Source: Ilyobacter_A sp963675185 (GTDB taxonomy: Bacteria; Fusobacteriota; Fusobacteriia; Fusobacteriales; Fusobacteriaceae). Taken from it: a stretch of DNA of 64,000 bases. Location: positions 1,116,001 to 1,180,000 of the forward strand of contig CAXXOH010000003.1 of NCBI GenBank assembly GCA_963675185.2. The letters run 5' to 3'. Of the stretch, positions 16,410-26,497 are shown in pieces (positions within the stretch are counted from its first letter, which is position 1; each line of letters starts with the position of its first letter). The notes beneath the pieces are model-generated. The model had not been told where the DNA came from and did no database searches. It saw nothing but the letters and a program-made list of their open reading frames with translations. The translations under genes were made by a program, and so were the position numbers.

Positions 16410-17783
16410 TTGAAATTATGGGGTGGAAGATTCAATAAAGAGACCAGTTCGATACTTGAAAAATTCAACGCTTCTATAGGTTTTGACAGCAGAATGTATG
16501 AAGAGGATATAGCTGGAAGCATTGCTCATTCTAAGATGCTCGCAAAGCAGGAAATAATCTCTCAAGAGGATCAGGAGAAGATAGAGAAGGGTCTATTAAA
16601 GATAAAAGAAGAGATTGAAAAGGGAAAGTTTGAATTTAAGATATCCGATGAAGATATACATATGTCCATAGAAAAAAGGCTGATACAGCTAGTAGGAGAA
16701 GTGGGAGGAAAGCTCCATACGGCCAGAAGCAGGAACGACCAAGTGGCGTTAGACACCAGGATGTATCTAAAAAAAGAGGTTAAAAATATAAGGGAGCTTC
16801 TGATAAAATTAGAGGAATCCATAGTATACATGGCTGAAAAGCACAAAGAGGTCATACTTCCCGGCTACACCCACCTACAAAGGGCTCAGCCTATACTTTT
16901 CGCACATCATCTCATGGCATACTACGAGATGTTTAAAAGGGACTTAGAGAGGCTGGACGACTGCTATAAGAGAATAGATGTAATGCCTCTTGGGGCAGGA
17001 GCACTTGCAGGGACAACCTACCCAATAGACAGGCACTATGTGGCCGAACTTTTAGGATTCTCCAAGGTGACAGAAAACAGCCTAGACACTGTAAGCGACA
17101 GAGACTTTATAATAGAGCTAAACTTTGTAATATCCATGATAGCAATGCATATGTCTAGGTTTTCCGAAGAGATAATAGTGTGGTCTACAAGTGAGTTTTC
17201 GTTTGTGACACTTGATGACGCCTATTCAACAGGATCATCTATAATGCCGCAAAAGAAAAACCCCGACATACCTGAACTTGTAAGGGGTAAAACAGGAAGG
17301 ATCTACGGAAACCTGATAGGGATACTAACCGTTATGAAGGCTCTTCCACTTGCCTACAACAAGGATACCCAGGAAGATAAAGAGGGGGTATTCGATTCCA
17401 TAGACACAATAAAGATCTCACTTGAAATTTTCGGAGAGATGCTTAAAACTATGAGGATAAACGAAGAAAACATGAAAAAATCCATATATGAAGGGTTTAT
17501 AAACGCCACAGATGTAGCTGACTACCTAGCCAAAAAAGGGATGCCTTTCAGACAGGCTCACAAAGTAGTTGGGGAATTAGTATCATATTGTGAGGATAAG
17601 GGGAAACTCTTAACCGATCTTTTACTAGAAGAATACGTTCAGTTCAGTGAAATGTTTGAAGAGGATATAATAGAGAAGTCACAGATAGAAACCTGCATAA
17701 AGGACAGGAAGTCTTATGGGGGAACAGCTCACACAGAAGCTGAAAGACAGATTGAAAACGCAAAAAAATTTTTAAAATTATAA
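16410..17783 (+). CDS. argH: Argininosuccinate lyase
   Basis: 457 aa, the family length. It splits argininosuccinate into arginine and fumarate, the last step of arginine synthesis. The TTG at 16410 gives the canonical N terminus MKLWGGRF and is preceded by GGGGGTAGGG; the ATG at 16395 overlaps that ribosome site and is less likely. TARSRNDQVALDTRMYL, GYTHLQRAQPILFAHH and the fumarase-superfamily signature GSSIMPQKKNPD are present. First of nine arginine/carbamoyl-phosphate genes in a row. Confidence 0.96.
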   Translation: MKLWGGRFNKETSSILEKFNASIGFDSRMYEEDIAGSIAHSKMLAKQEIISQEDQEKIEKGLLKIKEEIEKGKFEFKISDEDIHMSIEKRLIQLVGEVGGKLHTARSRNDQVALDTRMYLKKEVKNIRELLIKLEESIVYMAEKHKEVILPGYTHLQRAQPILFAHHLMAYYEMFKRDLERLDDCYKRIDVMPLGAGALAGTTYPIDRHYVAELLGFSKVTENSLDTVSDRDFIIELNFVISMIAMHMSRFSEEIIVWSTSEFSFVTLDDAYSTGSSIMPQKKNPDIPELVRGKTGRIYGNLIGILTVMKALPLAYNKDTQEDKEGVFDSIDTIKISLEIFGEMLKTMRINEENMKKSIYEGFINATDVADYLAKKGMPFRQAHKVVGELVSYCEDKGKLLTDLLLEEYVQFSEMFEEDIIEKSQIETCIKDRKSYGGTAHTEAERQIENAKKFLKL

Positions 17784-17805
17784 AATCAAGCGAGGGGGAA
17801 AGAAT

Positions 17806-18999
17806 ATGGAAAAAGTAGTATTAGCATACTCAGGAGGATTGGACACGTCGATAATAATACCTTGGCTAAAGGAAAATTACAGTTTAGATGTAATAGCTGT
17901 ATGCATAAATGTAGGACAAGAAGATGATATGGAGGAAGTAAAGGTAAAGGCCATTGAATCTGGAGCGAGTAAAATATATGTAGAGAATATGCAGGAGGAG
18001 TTCGTAAGGGACTACGCCTTCAGAGCACTAAAAGCAGGAGCTGTATACGAAGAGAAATATCTTTTAGGTACATCATTTGCTAGACCTTTAATGGCAAAAA
18101 GGCTTGTGGAGATAGCGCATCAAGAAGGAGCAACTTATATATGCCACGGATGTACTGGAAAAGGAAATGACCAGGTACGTTTTGAAACAGGCGTTGCTTC
18201 TGTTGACCCTAGCATAAAAATAATTGCACCTTGGAGAATATGGGATATAAAATCAAGAGAGGATGCAATTGACTACGCAGAGTCAAAAGGGATAAAGCTT
18301 AAAGTTACAAAAGAGAAAATATACTCTAGAGACCAAAACCTATGGCACATAAGCCACGAAGGTGGAGACATCGAATTTTTGGCAAACGAGCACAAAGACG
18401 AGATATACATGATGGTTACTCCGCCTGAAAAAGCAAAAGATGAGGCTGAGTACGTTGAGGTAGGCTTTGAAAAAGGGTTCCCTGTGAGCCTAAATGGAGA
18501 AAAACTAGGTCCTGTGGAGCTCCTTACAAAACTGAACAAGGTAGCCGGAGAAAACGGAGTGGGAGTAATAGATATAGTTGAAAACAGGCTTGTTGGTATG
18601 AAGTCTAGAGGAATCTACGAGACACCAGGTGGAACTGTACTTATGGAGGCATTAAAAGAGCTTGAAAGTATCTGCTTAGACAAAGATACGCTTGCCTTTA
18701 AAAAGCTTATTTCTCAAAAATACGCCGAAATGACTTACAATGGTCTCTGGTTCACACCACTTAAAGATGCCATGGATGCATTCGTAGACAGCATACACGA
18801 AAACGTAAGCGGAACAATCAAGATGAAACTTTATAAAGGCAACATAAAAGTAGCAGCAAGAATTTCTGAAAACGCACTTTATGACGAAGATATATCTTCA
18901 TTTGGTGCGAGCGACCTTTACGATCACAAAGATGCAGAAGGGTTTATAAAACTGTTCTCACTGCCTAGCAAAATAAGAGCAATGAAAAAAAATAAGTAA
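17806..18999 (+). CDS. argG: Argininosuccinate synthase
   Basis: 397 aa. It condenses citrulline and aspartate with ATP. The P loop AYSGGLDTSI is at residues 8-17; the substrate motifs GCTGKGNDQVRFE and MKSRGIYETPGGT are clear. Ribosome site AGCGAGGGGG. 22 bp after argH. Confidence 0.97.
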   Translation: MEKVVLAYSGGLDTSIIIPWLKENYSLDVIAVCINVGQEDDMEEVKVKAIESGASKIYVENMQEEFVRDYAFRALKAGAVYEEKYLLGTSFARPLMAKRLVEIAHQEGATYICHGCTGKGNDQVRFETGVASVDPSIKIIAPWRIWDIKSREDAIDYAESKGIKLKVTKEKIYSRDQNLWHISHEGGDIEFLANEHKDEIYMMVTPPEKAKDEAEYVEVGFEKGFPVSLNGEKLGPVELLTKLNKVAGENGVGVIDIVENRLVGMKSRGIYETPGGTVLMEALKELESICLDKDTLAFKKLISQKYAEMTYNGLWFTPLKDAMDAFVDSIHENVSGTIKMKLYKGNIKVAARISENALYDEDISSFGASDLYDHKDAEGFIKLFSLPSKIRAMKKNK

Positions 19000-19017
19000 T
19001 ATTACGGGAGGTCATTT

Positions 19018-20055
19018 ATGATAAAAGCGGGGATTATAGGTGCAACTGGGTATGCTGGTCAGCAACTGGTTTGGTTTTTAAACATGCACAAAGAGGTTGA
19101 GATAAAATTCATGGTATCCAACAGCTATGCAGGGCAGGAGTTCAGTGAAATATACAGGAACTATAAAAAATTTTTAGATGACAAGCTGATAGGAGTTAAC
19201 GAGATAGAGTCCAGGCTAGATGATATAGATGTATTGTTTATGGCCCTGCCTCACGGGAAGTCGGCTCCTTTTGTAAAACTTGCCATGGACAAGGGGATAA
19301 AAGCTATAGACCTAGGTGCAGACTTCAGGCTAGATAGCGAAGAAGTGTATAAAGATTGGTATAAGGTGGACTACCTGCATCCTGAGTTTATAGAAGATGC
19401 TGTATACGGTCTTCCTGAGATAAAAAGAGAAGATGTAAAAGGTGCAAATTTGGTTGCAAACCCAGGTTGTTACCCAACCGCCAGCATATTGGCACTTGCT
19501 CCTCTTTTGAAAAATGATCTTGTGGAAATAGATTCTGTAATAATAGATGCAAAATCTGGGGTATCCGGGGCAGGCAGATCAGCCAAAATAGACACACTTT
19601 TCACTGAGTGCAATGAGTCTATAAAGGCTTACGGTGTTACAAACCACAGGCATACAGCCGAGATAGAGCAGGAACTTTCTAAGATATCTGGGGAAGATAT
19701 AGTATTGACCTTCACACCGCACCTTGTGCCTATGAATAGGGGTATACTTTCAGTAACTTACTCTAAACTAAAAAAAGACCTATCCCAAGAGGAGCTTTAC
19801 GATATCTACAATGAGTTTTATAAAGGAGAGTATTTTGTAAGGGTAATAGACGAACTTCCTGAAACCAAACTGGTTAAGGGTACTAATTTTTGTGACGTTG
19901 CAGTAAGAGTAGATAAAAGAACTAAAAAGGTAATAGCTATATCTGCCATAGATAACCTTATAAAAGGTGCTGCTGGGCAGGCGGTTCAAAATATGAATCT
20001 TATGTTTGGGTTGAAAGAAGAAGAAGGTCTTGAAATCTTGGCTATGAACCCTTAA
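19018..20055 (+). CDS. argC: N-acetyl-gamma-glutamyl-phosphate reductase
   Basis: 345 aa. An NADP-binding GATGYAGQQL motif lies at residues 9-18; the catalytic Cys is in VANPGCYPTASILAL; HRHTAEIEQEL is the partner His region. It makes N-acetylglutamate semialdehyde. The ribosome site GGGAGG precedes the ATG. Confidence 0.97.
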   Translation: MIKAGIIGATGYAGQQLVWFLNMHKEVEIKFMVSNSYAGQEFSEIYRNYKKFLDDKLIGVNEIESRLDDIDVLFMALPHGKSAPFVKLAMDKGIKAIDLGADFRLDSEEVYKDWYKVDYLHPEFIEDAVYGLPEIKREDVKGANLVANPGCYPTASILALAPLLKNDLVEIDSVIIDAKSGVSGAGRSAKIDTLFTECNESIKAYGVTNHRHTAEIEQELSKISGEDIVLTFTPHLVPMNRGILSVTYSKLKKDLSQEELYDIYNEFYKGEYFVRVIDELPETKLVKGTNFCDVAVRVDKRTKKVIAISAIDNLIKGAAGQAVQNMNLMFGLKEEEGLEILAMNP

Positions 20056-20072
20056 CTTTTGGAGGTAAAAAA

Positions 20073-21290
20073 ATGAGAATATTAGAAGGACAAACCATCA
20101 CAGATATACCTGGAATAAAAGCCGCTGGTATAGCTGGAGGACTTAAAAAGAGCGGTAAAAAAGATGTATGCGTAATATACAGCGAGGAGAAGGCCGTTTC
20201 TGCAGCTGTATTCACTGTAAATAAGGTAAAGGCTGCACCGATACTTTTAAACATGGAAAATATAAAAAATAAAAATACCCAGGCTATAGTCGTGAACAGT
20301 GGAAACGCCAATTCTTGTACGGGGCAGGAAGGGTATGACAACGCGGCAAAGACAGCCGAGATAGCAGCTAAATGCCTTGGAATATCTAAAAAAGAGGTAC
20401 TAGTGCAGTCTACAGGCGTGATAGGGGTGCAGCTTCCTATGGATAAAATGGAGCCGGCTATAGAAGAGGCATGCAGACATATATCTGAAAATGGAGGTCA
20501 TGAGGCGGCTGAAGCTATCATGACAACCGATACTTTTCCAAAAGAGTTTGCAGTAGAGGTAAAAATAGGGGGTAAACCTGTTAAAATAGCGGGAATAGCA
20601 AAAGGTTCCGGCATGATACATCCAAATATGGCAACCATGCTAGCTTTTATCACGACGGACGTAAATATAGAAAAAGATACGCTGGAGAAGGCTTTTAAGG
20701 GGAGTGTAGACGATTCTTACAACATGATCTCGGTTGACGGAGACACTAGCACAAACGATATGGCTGCTATACTTGCAAACGGTATGGCAAGAAATAAGGT
20801 AATAGACAGGGAAAATGAAGATTTTCACGTGTTTAAAGAGGCTCTGGATTACCTAAACAAAGAGCTCGCTAAAATGATAGCAATAGATGGAGAAGGTGCA
20901 ACAAAACTTTTGGAAGTTGAAGTTGTGAATGCAAGGGACGTAAAGAGTGCAAAAGAGGCAGCTAAGTCTGTTATAACTTCGAACTTAACCAAGTGTGCTT
21001 TTTTTGGAGCTGACGCAAACTGGGGAAGGATTCTCTGTGCAGTAGGGTATTCCGATGCAGATTTTAATCCTGATAAAGTTGACATTTTTCTTATGTCTAA
21101 GGATAAATCAATACAGGTAGCAGAAAATGGAAGAGGTTTGGTTTTCGATGAGGATCTAGCCAAGAAAATACTATTGGAAAAAAATATAAGAGTGTTCATA
21201 GACTTAAAAGACGGAAGTGCGAAAGCAACTGCTTGGGGATGTGACTTAAGCTACGAATACGTAAGAATAAATGGGGACTACCGTAGCTAA
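20073..21290 (+). CDS. argJ: Glutamate N-acetyltransferase / amino-acid acetyltransferase
   Basis: 405 aa ArgJ precursor. The self-cleavage site is in KGSGMIHPNMATML, with the nucleophile Thr188 that becomes the N terminus of the beta subunit. ArgJ recycles the acetyl group from N-acetylornithine to glutamate; bifunctional members also start the route from acetyl-CoA. No argA or argE is present in this cluster, consistent with a cyclic pathway. Ribosome site GGAGG. Confidence 0.96.
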   Translation: MRILEGQTITDIPGIKAAGIAGGLKKSGKKDVCVIYSEEKAVSAAVFTVNKVKAAPILLNMENIKNKNTQAIVVNSGNANSCTGQEGYDNAAKTAEIAAKCLGISKKEVLVQSTGVIGVQLPMDKMEPAIEEACRHISENGGHEAAEAIMTTDTFPKEFAVEVKIGGKPVKIAGIAKGSGMIHPNMATMLAFITTDVNIEKDTLEKAFKGSVDDSYNMISVDGDTSTNDMAAILANGMARNKVIDRENEDFHVFKEALDYLNKELAKMIAIDGEGATKLLEVEVVNARDVKSAKEAAKSVITSNLTKCAFFGADANWGRILCAVGYSDADFNPDKVDIFLMSKDKSIQVAENGRGLVFDEDLAKKILLEKNIRVFIDLKDGSAKATAWGCDLSYEYVRINGDYRS

Positions 21291-21326
21291 TCAGCTTATT
21301 ATCGATTAAAAGGGAGGATTATAAAG

Positions 21327-22406
21327 ATGTATGGAGCGCTTTACCTAGAAGATGGAACCGTATATGAGGGTAAAGGATTTGGATATGAGGGGACATCTAC
21401 TGGGGAATTGGTTTTCAATACCTCTATGACGGGTTACCAGGAGATATTGACAGATCCATCATATGCCGGCCAGATAATAACTATGACATATCCTCTAATA
21501 GGGAATTACGGTGTTAACCAAGAGTACAATGAGGCCAGGGAGTCTTTCGCCAAAGGTATGGTTGTAAAAGTTATATCCCAAGACCCGAGCAATTTCATGA
21601 GTCAAGGGGACTTTGATAAGTTCCTAAAAGATATGAAGATAGTCGGAGTATACGGTGTGGATACCAGGGCAATCACAAAAAAAATAAGAAACAGTGGTGC
21701 AATGAAGTGCATAATCTCAACAAAAAAATTAAGCCAGGAAGAGATAGCCCAGGAGTTTTCTAAATGCAAAAAAGAGGACGACTGGATGAGACTGGTAGGT
21801 ACCAAAGAGAGTTACGAGATACCGGGAGAAGGTATGAGAGTGGCTCTTATAGATTTCGGAGCCAAGGAAAACATAGTGAGAAATTTACAGAGAAGAGGGT
21901 GCCACATAACTGTATTCCCTTTCGACGCCAGCAGCGAAGCTATCCTAGCTTCAAATCCTGACGGAGTTTTGCTAAGCAATGGTCCAGGAGACCCTAAATA
22001 CGCGGTTGAAGCTATAGATACAGTGAGGGAGTTAGTGGGCAGACTACCTATATTTGGGATCTGCCTGGGGCACCAAATACTCTCGCTGGCATGCGGCGGT
22101 GATACGTATAAAATGAAGTTTGGACACAGGGGTGGAAACCACGGGGTGCAGGACTTAGATATGGACAAGTCTTTCATAAGCTCTCAAAACCACGGTTATG
22201 CCGTTAAAAGGGAGAGCCTGGCTGAAAAAAATATAAGAGTAAACTTTATAAACTTGAACGATGATACAGTTGAAGGGATAGAGCATGAGGAGTATCCTGT
22301 ATTTTCGGTTCAGTTCCACCCCGAGGGTGCCCCTGGACCGGAGGATACAACCTATCTTTTTGACAAATTTATAAAGTTTATGAAGGAGAATAAAAATGAA
22401 GCATAA
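21327..22406 (+). CDS. carA: Carbamoyl-phosphate synthase small subunit
   Basis: 359 aa. The N-terminal CPSase domain (GALYLEDGTVYEGKGFG) is joined to a class I glutamine amidotransferase with the nucleophile Cys in IFGICLGHQILSLACGG and the His/Glu pair in FSVQFHPEGAPGPEDT. It supplies ammonia from glutamine to CarB. Its end overlaps carB by 11 bp. Confidence 0.97.
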   Translation: MYGALYLEDGTVYEGKGFGYEGTSTGELVFNTSMTGYQEILTDPSYAGQIITMTYPLIGNYGVNQEYNEARESFAKGMVVKVISQDPSNFMSQGDFDKFLKDMKIVGVYGVDTRAITKKIRNSGAMKCIISTKKLSQEEIAQEFSKCKKEDDWMRLVGTKESYEIPGEGMRVALIDFGAKENIVRNLQRRGCHITVFPFDASSEAILASNPDGVLLSNGPGDPKYAVEAIDTVRELVGRLPIFGICLGHQILSLACGGDTYKMKFGHRGGNHGVQDLDMDKSFISSQNHGYAVKRESLAEKNIRVNFINLNDDTVEGIEHEEYPVFSVQFHPEGAPGPEDTTYLFDKFIKFMKENKNEA

Positions 22407-25400
22407 CATAAAAAAAGTTATGATTATAGGCTCTGGACCCATCATAATAGGTCAGGCTGCCGAATTTGACTATTCCGGAACTCAAGCTTGCAAAGCAATA
22501 AAAGAAGAGGGGATAGAGATAGTTCTTTTAAACAGCAACCCTGCTACAATTATGACGGATGCCAACATAGCAGACAAGGTGTATATAGAGCCGCTGACAA
22601 TCGAAGCTGCCGAAAAGATAATTGCAAAAGAGATGCCTGAAGGTATAATGGCAGGTTTTGGAGGACAGACAGCTCTTAACCTGGCAATGGATTTGGAGGA
22701 CAAGGGGATATTGAAAAAATACGGCGTGAAGCTCCTTGGGATAAACAGCCAAGCCATTAGAAAGGCTGAAGATAGGGAAGAATTTAAAGAGCTGCTACTT
22801 AGGATAGATGAGCCTGTGGCCATGAGTAAGATAGCCTCACACATAGATGAATGCTATAGATTTGCGGAAGAGTACGGTTTTCCCATTATAATAAGACCTG
22901 CTTATACATTGGGGGGAACTGGCGGGGGCATAGCCCACGATATGGCGGAGTACAAGAATATATGCCAAAGGGGACTAGTGCTAAGCCCTATAGGACAGAT
23001 ACTGTTAGAGCAGAGTGTCGCCGGGTGGAAAGAGATAGAATACGAAGTTATGAGGGACTCCAAGGGGAACTGTATAACGGTATGTAACATGGAGAACTTC
23101 GATCCTGTCGGAGTGCATACAGGAGACAGTATAGTAATAGCTCCATCCCAAACACTTACAAACTATGAGTATCAGATGCTTAGAAGGTCATCCCTTAAGA
23201 TAATAGATGAGCTTAAAATAGAGGGAGGATGCAATGTTCAGTTTGCCCTTGACCCATACTCGCACAATTACGTGGTAATAGAGGTTAATCCTAGGGTTAG
23301 CAGATCCTCGGCATTGGCTTCTAAAGCTACAGGTTATCCTATAGCCAAAATAGCCGCCAAAATAGCTCTTGGATACAACCTGGACGAGCTTAAAAACTAC
23401 GTTACAGGTTATTCGAGCGCCTGTTTTGAGCCTGCCCTGGACTACGTGGTCCTAAAGATACCTAAGTGGCCATTCGACAAGTTCAAGACAGCTTCTAGAA
23501 AGCTTGGAACGCAGATGAAGGCTACCGGAGAAGTAATGGCAATAGACAGAACTTTTGAAGCCTCGCTATTAAAGGCAATAACCTGTCTTGAAGGAGGCCT
23601 TGCCGGGATAAGGCTGCCTTATCTTGAAGAATTCTCAAAAGAGGAACTCCTGGAAAAAATAGCTGGAAGTGACGACGAGAGGGTATTTGCAATAGCCGAA
23701 GCCATGAGAAAGGGCGTGGAGCTAGAAGAGATACACCAAGTGAGCATGGTGGACAGATGGTTTTTGAACGGCATAAAAAATATAGTAAGCCTGGAGAAAG
23801 AGCTCGCTGAAAATGAACACAGCGTAGAGATACTTGAAAAAGCTGAAGCCGCGGGATTCACTGATGACGAAATCTACAGAATAAGTGGATGGGACAAGGA
23901 ATCTGTAGACAGGCTGAGGGAAGAAAATGGGATATACCCGGTGTATAAGATGGTTGATACGTGCAGCGGTGAGTTTGAAGCCGTGACACCTTACTACTAT
24001 TCATGCTATGAAAAAGAGGATGAGAATATAATATCGGACGAGAAGAAAATAGTTGTTATAGGGTCAGGACCTATTAGGATAGGACAGGGGGTAGAGTTTG
24101 ACTACTGCTCTGTACACGGGGTGTGGGCCATAAAAGAGGCAGGTTATCAATCGATAATAATAAACAACAACCCAGAAACGGTGAGCACCGATTTTGATAC
24201 TTCTGATAAGCTTTATTTTGAGTCTCTCTATATAGACGACGTCTTAAATGTCATACGTGAGGAAAACCCTTACGGAGTAATAGTACAGTTTGGTGGGCAG
24301 ACCTCTATAAACCTGGCTAAGAGACTTGAAGAAGCCGGTGTGAATATACTGGGAACTAAAAATGAGTCTATAGACCTTGCTGAAGACAGGGACAAGTTTA
24401 GAAATTTCTTGGAGGAGCTTGGTATAGCCAGCCCTGAAGGCTATGCAGCCAGGACAATAGAGGAAGCGTATGCTGTGGTGGAGAAAATAGGTTACCCAGT
24501 GGTTGTTAGGCCATCATATGTAATTGGTGGGCGTGCTATGAGGGTGGTGTATGACAGGGATACTCTTACTCAGTACATGAACAACGCCATAGACATATCC
24601 AAAGAAACCACTATATTGATAGATAAATATGTTTCTGGGGTAGAGATAGAGGTGGACGCTATCTGCGATGGCGAAAACATACTCATTCCTGGAATAATGG
24701 AACATATAGAAAAAACTGGGGTGCACTCAGGGGACAGTATAACTAGCTATCCTACGATTACACTGAGCGACGATGTCATATCCGAGCTTGTAGAAACCAC
24801 AGAAAAAGTTGCAATAAAAATAGACACTGTTGGTCTAATAAACATTCAATATGTTTTCGACGGTGAGAAACTTTATATAATAGAGGTAAACCCTAGGGCA
24901 TCTAGAACAGTTCCTATTTTGAGTAAGGTAACCGGAGTGCCAATGGTGAAGTTAGCCGTTGAGGCTATGCTGGGCAACAAACTAAAGGACTCTGAGTACG
25001 GAGTAGGACTTAAGAAGAACAAAAACTTTTACGCCATAAAGCTGCCGGTGTTCTCAACGGAAAAATTGAGCGATGTGGATGTATTTTTAAGTCCTGAGAT
25101 GAAGTCAACTGGAGAGGTTTTAGGTATGGACAAGGATTTTGATATAGCAGTGTACAAGGGGTTTGCTGCTGCCGGAGTCAAGATACCTGAAAGCGGGAAA
25201 CTGTACGTGTCTTTAAATGATGTGAGCAAAAAAGAGGGGCTAGATATAATAAGGCTGTACCGCGAGATAGGGTTTGAAATTTTTGCTTCAGGCGGGACAG
25301 CTAAGTACCTATTTGAAAATGGGGTTCCTGTGGAATTTTTAGACGGGGACGAACTCGGGGATTATATTTCACAGGGGAAAATGCAAGTTATAATCAATAC

Positions 25401-25581
25401 GCCTACAGTAGGGGACGACAGTAGAAGATACGGCTTCGGAATAAGAAGAAAAGCAGCGGAATATAGGGTTCCTACTTTTACCTCAATAGATACAGCGGCA
25501 GCATTTATAAAGGCCATAGAGGTGAAAAAATCTGGAAGGGAGATAGATTATAATCCCCTTTCATATTATTTGAGCTGCTAG
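22396..25581 (+). CDS. carB: Carbamoyl-phosphate synthase large subunit
   Basis: 1061 aa with two tandem ATP-grasp halves. Both begin with the same nucleotide-site motif (IGSGPIIIGQAAEFDYSG near residue 11, IGSGPIRIGQGVEFDYCS near residue 555). The C-terminal MGS-like allosteric domain (about residues 930-1061) normally binds UMP or ornithine. It makes carbamoyl phosphate for both arginine and pyrimidines. Being placed between argJ and argB, it is probably controlled mainly with arginine here; no pyrimidine genes are seen nearby. Confidence 0.97.
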   Translation: MKHNIKKVMIIGSGPIIIGQAAEFDYSGTQACKAIKEEGIEIVLLNSNPATIMTDANIADKVYIEPLTIEAAEKIIAKEMPEGIMAGFGGQTALNLAMDLEDKGILKKYGVKLLGINSQAIRKAEDREEFKELLLRIDEPVAMSKIASHIDECYRFAEEYGFPIIIRPAYTLGGTGGGIAHDMAEYKNICQRGLVLSPIGQILLEQSVAGWKEIEYEVMRDSKGNCITVCNMENFDPVGVHTGDSIVIAPSQTLTNYEYQMLRRSSLKIIDELKIEGGCNVQFALDPYSHNYVVIEVNPRVSRSSALASKATGYPIAKIAAKIALGYNLDELKNYVTGYSSACFEPALDYVVLKIPKWPFDKFKTASRKLGTQMKATGEVMAIDRTFEASLLKAITCLEGGLAGIRLPYLEEFSKEELLEKIAGSDDERVFAIAEAMRKGVELEEIHQVSMVDRWFLNGIKNIVSLEKELAENEHSVEILEKAEAAGFTDDEIYRISGWDKESVDRLREENGIYPVYKMVDTCSGEFEAVTPYYYSCYEKEDENIISDEKKIVVIGSGPIRIGQGVEFDYCSVHGVWAIKEAGYQSIIINNNPETVSTDFDTSDKLYFESLYIDDVLNVIREENPYGVIVQFGGQTSINLAKRLEEAGVNILGTKNESIDLAEDRDKFRNFLEELGIASPEGYAARTIEEAYAVVEKIGYPVVVRPSYVIGGRAMRVVYDRDTLTQYMNNAIDISKETTILIDKYVSGVEIEVDAICDGENILIPGIMEHIEKTGVHSGDSITSYPTITLSDDVISELVETTEKVAIKIDTVGLINIQYVFDGEKLYIIEVNPRASRTVPILSKVTGVPMVKLAVEAMLGNKLKDSEYGVGLKKNKNFYAIKLPVFSTEKLSDVDVFLSPEMKSTGEVLGMDKDFDIAVYKGFAAAGVKIPESGKLYVSLNDVSKKEGLDIIRLYREIGFEIFASGGTAKYLFENGVPVEFLDGDELGDYISQGKMQVIINTPTVGDDSRRYGFGIRRKAAEYRVPTFTSIDTAAAFIKAIEVKKSGREIDYNPLSYYLSC

Positions 25582-25609
25582 AATTACCTTGTAAGATAAG
25601 GAGGGAAAT

Positions 25610-26485
25610 ATGCAAAAAAACATTGAAAAAGCAGAGATATTAATGGAAGCTATGCCATATATAAAAAAGTTTTCAGGTAAAACCGTAGTCATAAAATATG
25701 GTGGGAACGCCATGGTAAACGAAGAGATGAAAGAGCAGGTAATAAAAGACATAGTGCTTATGAAATACGTGGGAATAAACCCGGTTATAATCCACGGAGG
25801 TGGGCCGGCTATAAATGAAATGCTTGCTAAAATAGGAAAACAAGCAGAATTCAAGCTGGGAAACAGGGTTACCGACAGCGAGACCATGGAGATAGTGGAG
25901 ATGGTGCTCACGGGTAAAATAAACAAAGATATAGTATCAAAAATAAATAAAAATGACGGGAAAGCCGTTGGAATAACCGGTAAGGACGCCAATCTCATAG
26001 TGGCGGAGAAAAAATATCTTGAAAAAGATGGTGAAAAAATCGATATAGGGTATGTAGGTAAAGTTAAAAAGATAAACCCTAGAATGATAAAAATATTGGA
26101 AGAGCAAGGGTACATACCTGTTATATCACCTGTTGGAGTGGACGAAGATGGGAACAGCTACAACATAAACGCCGACTACGTAGCCGGAGAGATAGCTGGG
26201 GCTCTTAATGCCGACAAGTTCATCCTGATGACGGATGTACCTGGTATTTTAAGGGATATAAATGACCCTGGGAGCAAAATAAAGTCACTTAAATACAGCC
26301 AGGTAAAAGATTTGATAGAAGACGGGACTATAAGCGGGGGTATGTTGCCTAAAATAGACGCGTGCATGACTGCTATAGACAAAGGTGCCGAGAAAGTTCA
26401 TATAATAGATGGAAGGGTAAAACACTCTATTCTATTGGAGATCTTCACAGATGAAGGTATCGGCAGCATGATAGTGAGAGACTAG
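25610..26485 (+). CDS. argB: Acetylglutamate kinase
   Basis: 291 aa amino-acid kinase. VIKYGGNAMVNE, IHGGGPAINEML, FKLGNRVTDSETMEIVEMVL and the C-terminal GTISGGMLPKIDACMTAI are family motifs. The N-terminal helix (residues 1-20) is of the kind found in arginine-inhibited, hexameric acetylglutamate kinases, so feedback inhibition is likely; this fits the cyclic ArgJ route. Ribosome site GGAGGG. Confidence 0.96.
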   Translation: MQKNIEKAEILMEAMPYIKKFSGKTVVIKYGGNAMVNEEMKEQVIKDIVLMKYVGINPVIIHGGGPAINEMLAKIGKQAEFKLGNRVTDSETMEIVEMVLTGKINKDIVSKINKNDGKAVGITGKDANLIVAEKKYLEKDGEKIDIGYVGKVKKINPRMIKILEEQGYIPVISPVGVDEDGNSYNINADYVAGEIAGALNADKFILMTDVPGILRDINDPGSKIKSLKYSQVKDLIEDGTISGGMLPKIDACMTAIDKGAEKVHIIDGRVKHSILLEIFTDEGIGSMIVRD

Positions 26486-26497
26486 CGGAGGTAAAAA

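Noticed and set aside
25561..26115. 184-codon minus-strand frame rich in Phe, Ile and Ser
   Set aside because: Antisense of argB; composition is the mirror of a Lys/Glu/Ile-rich gene.
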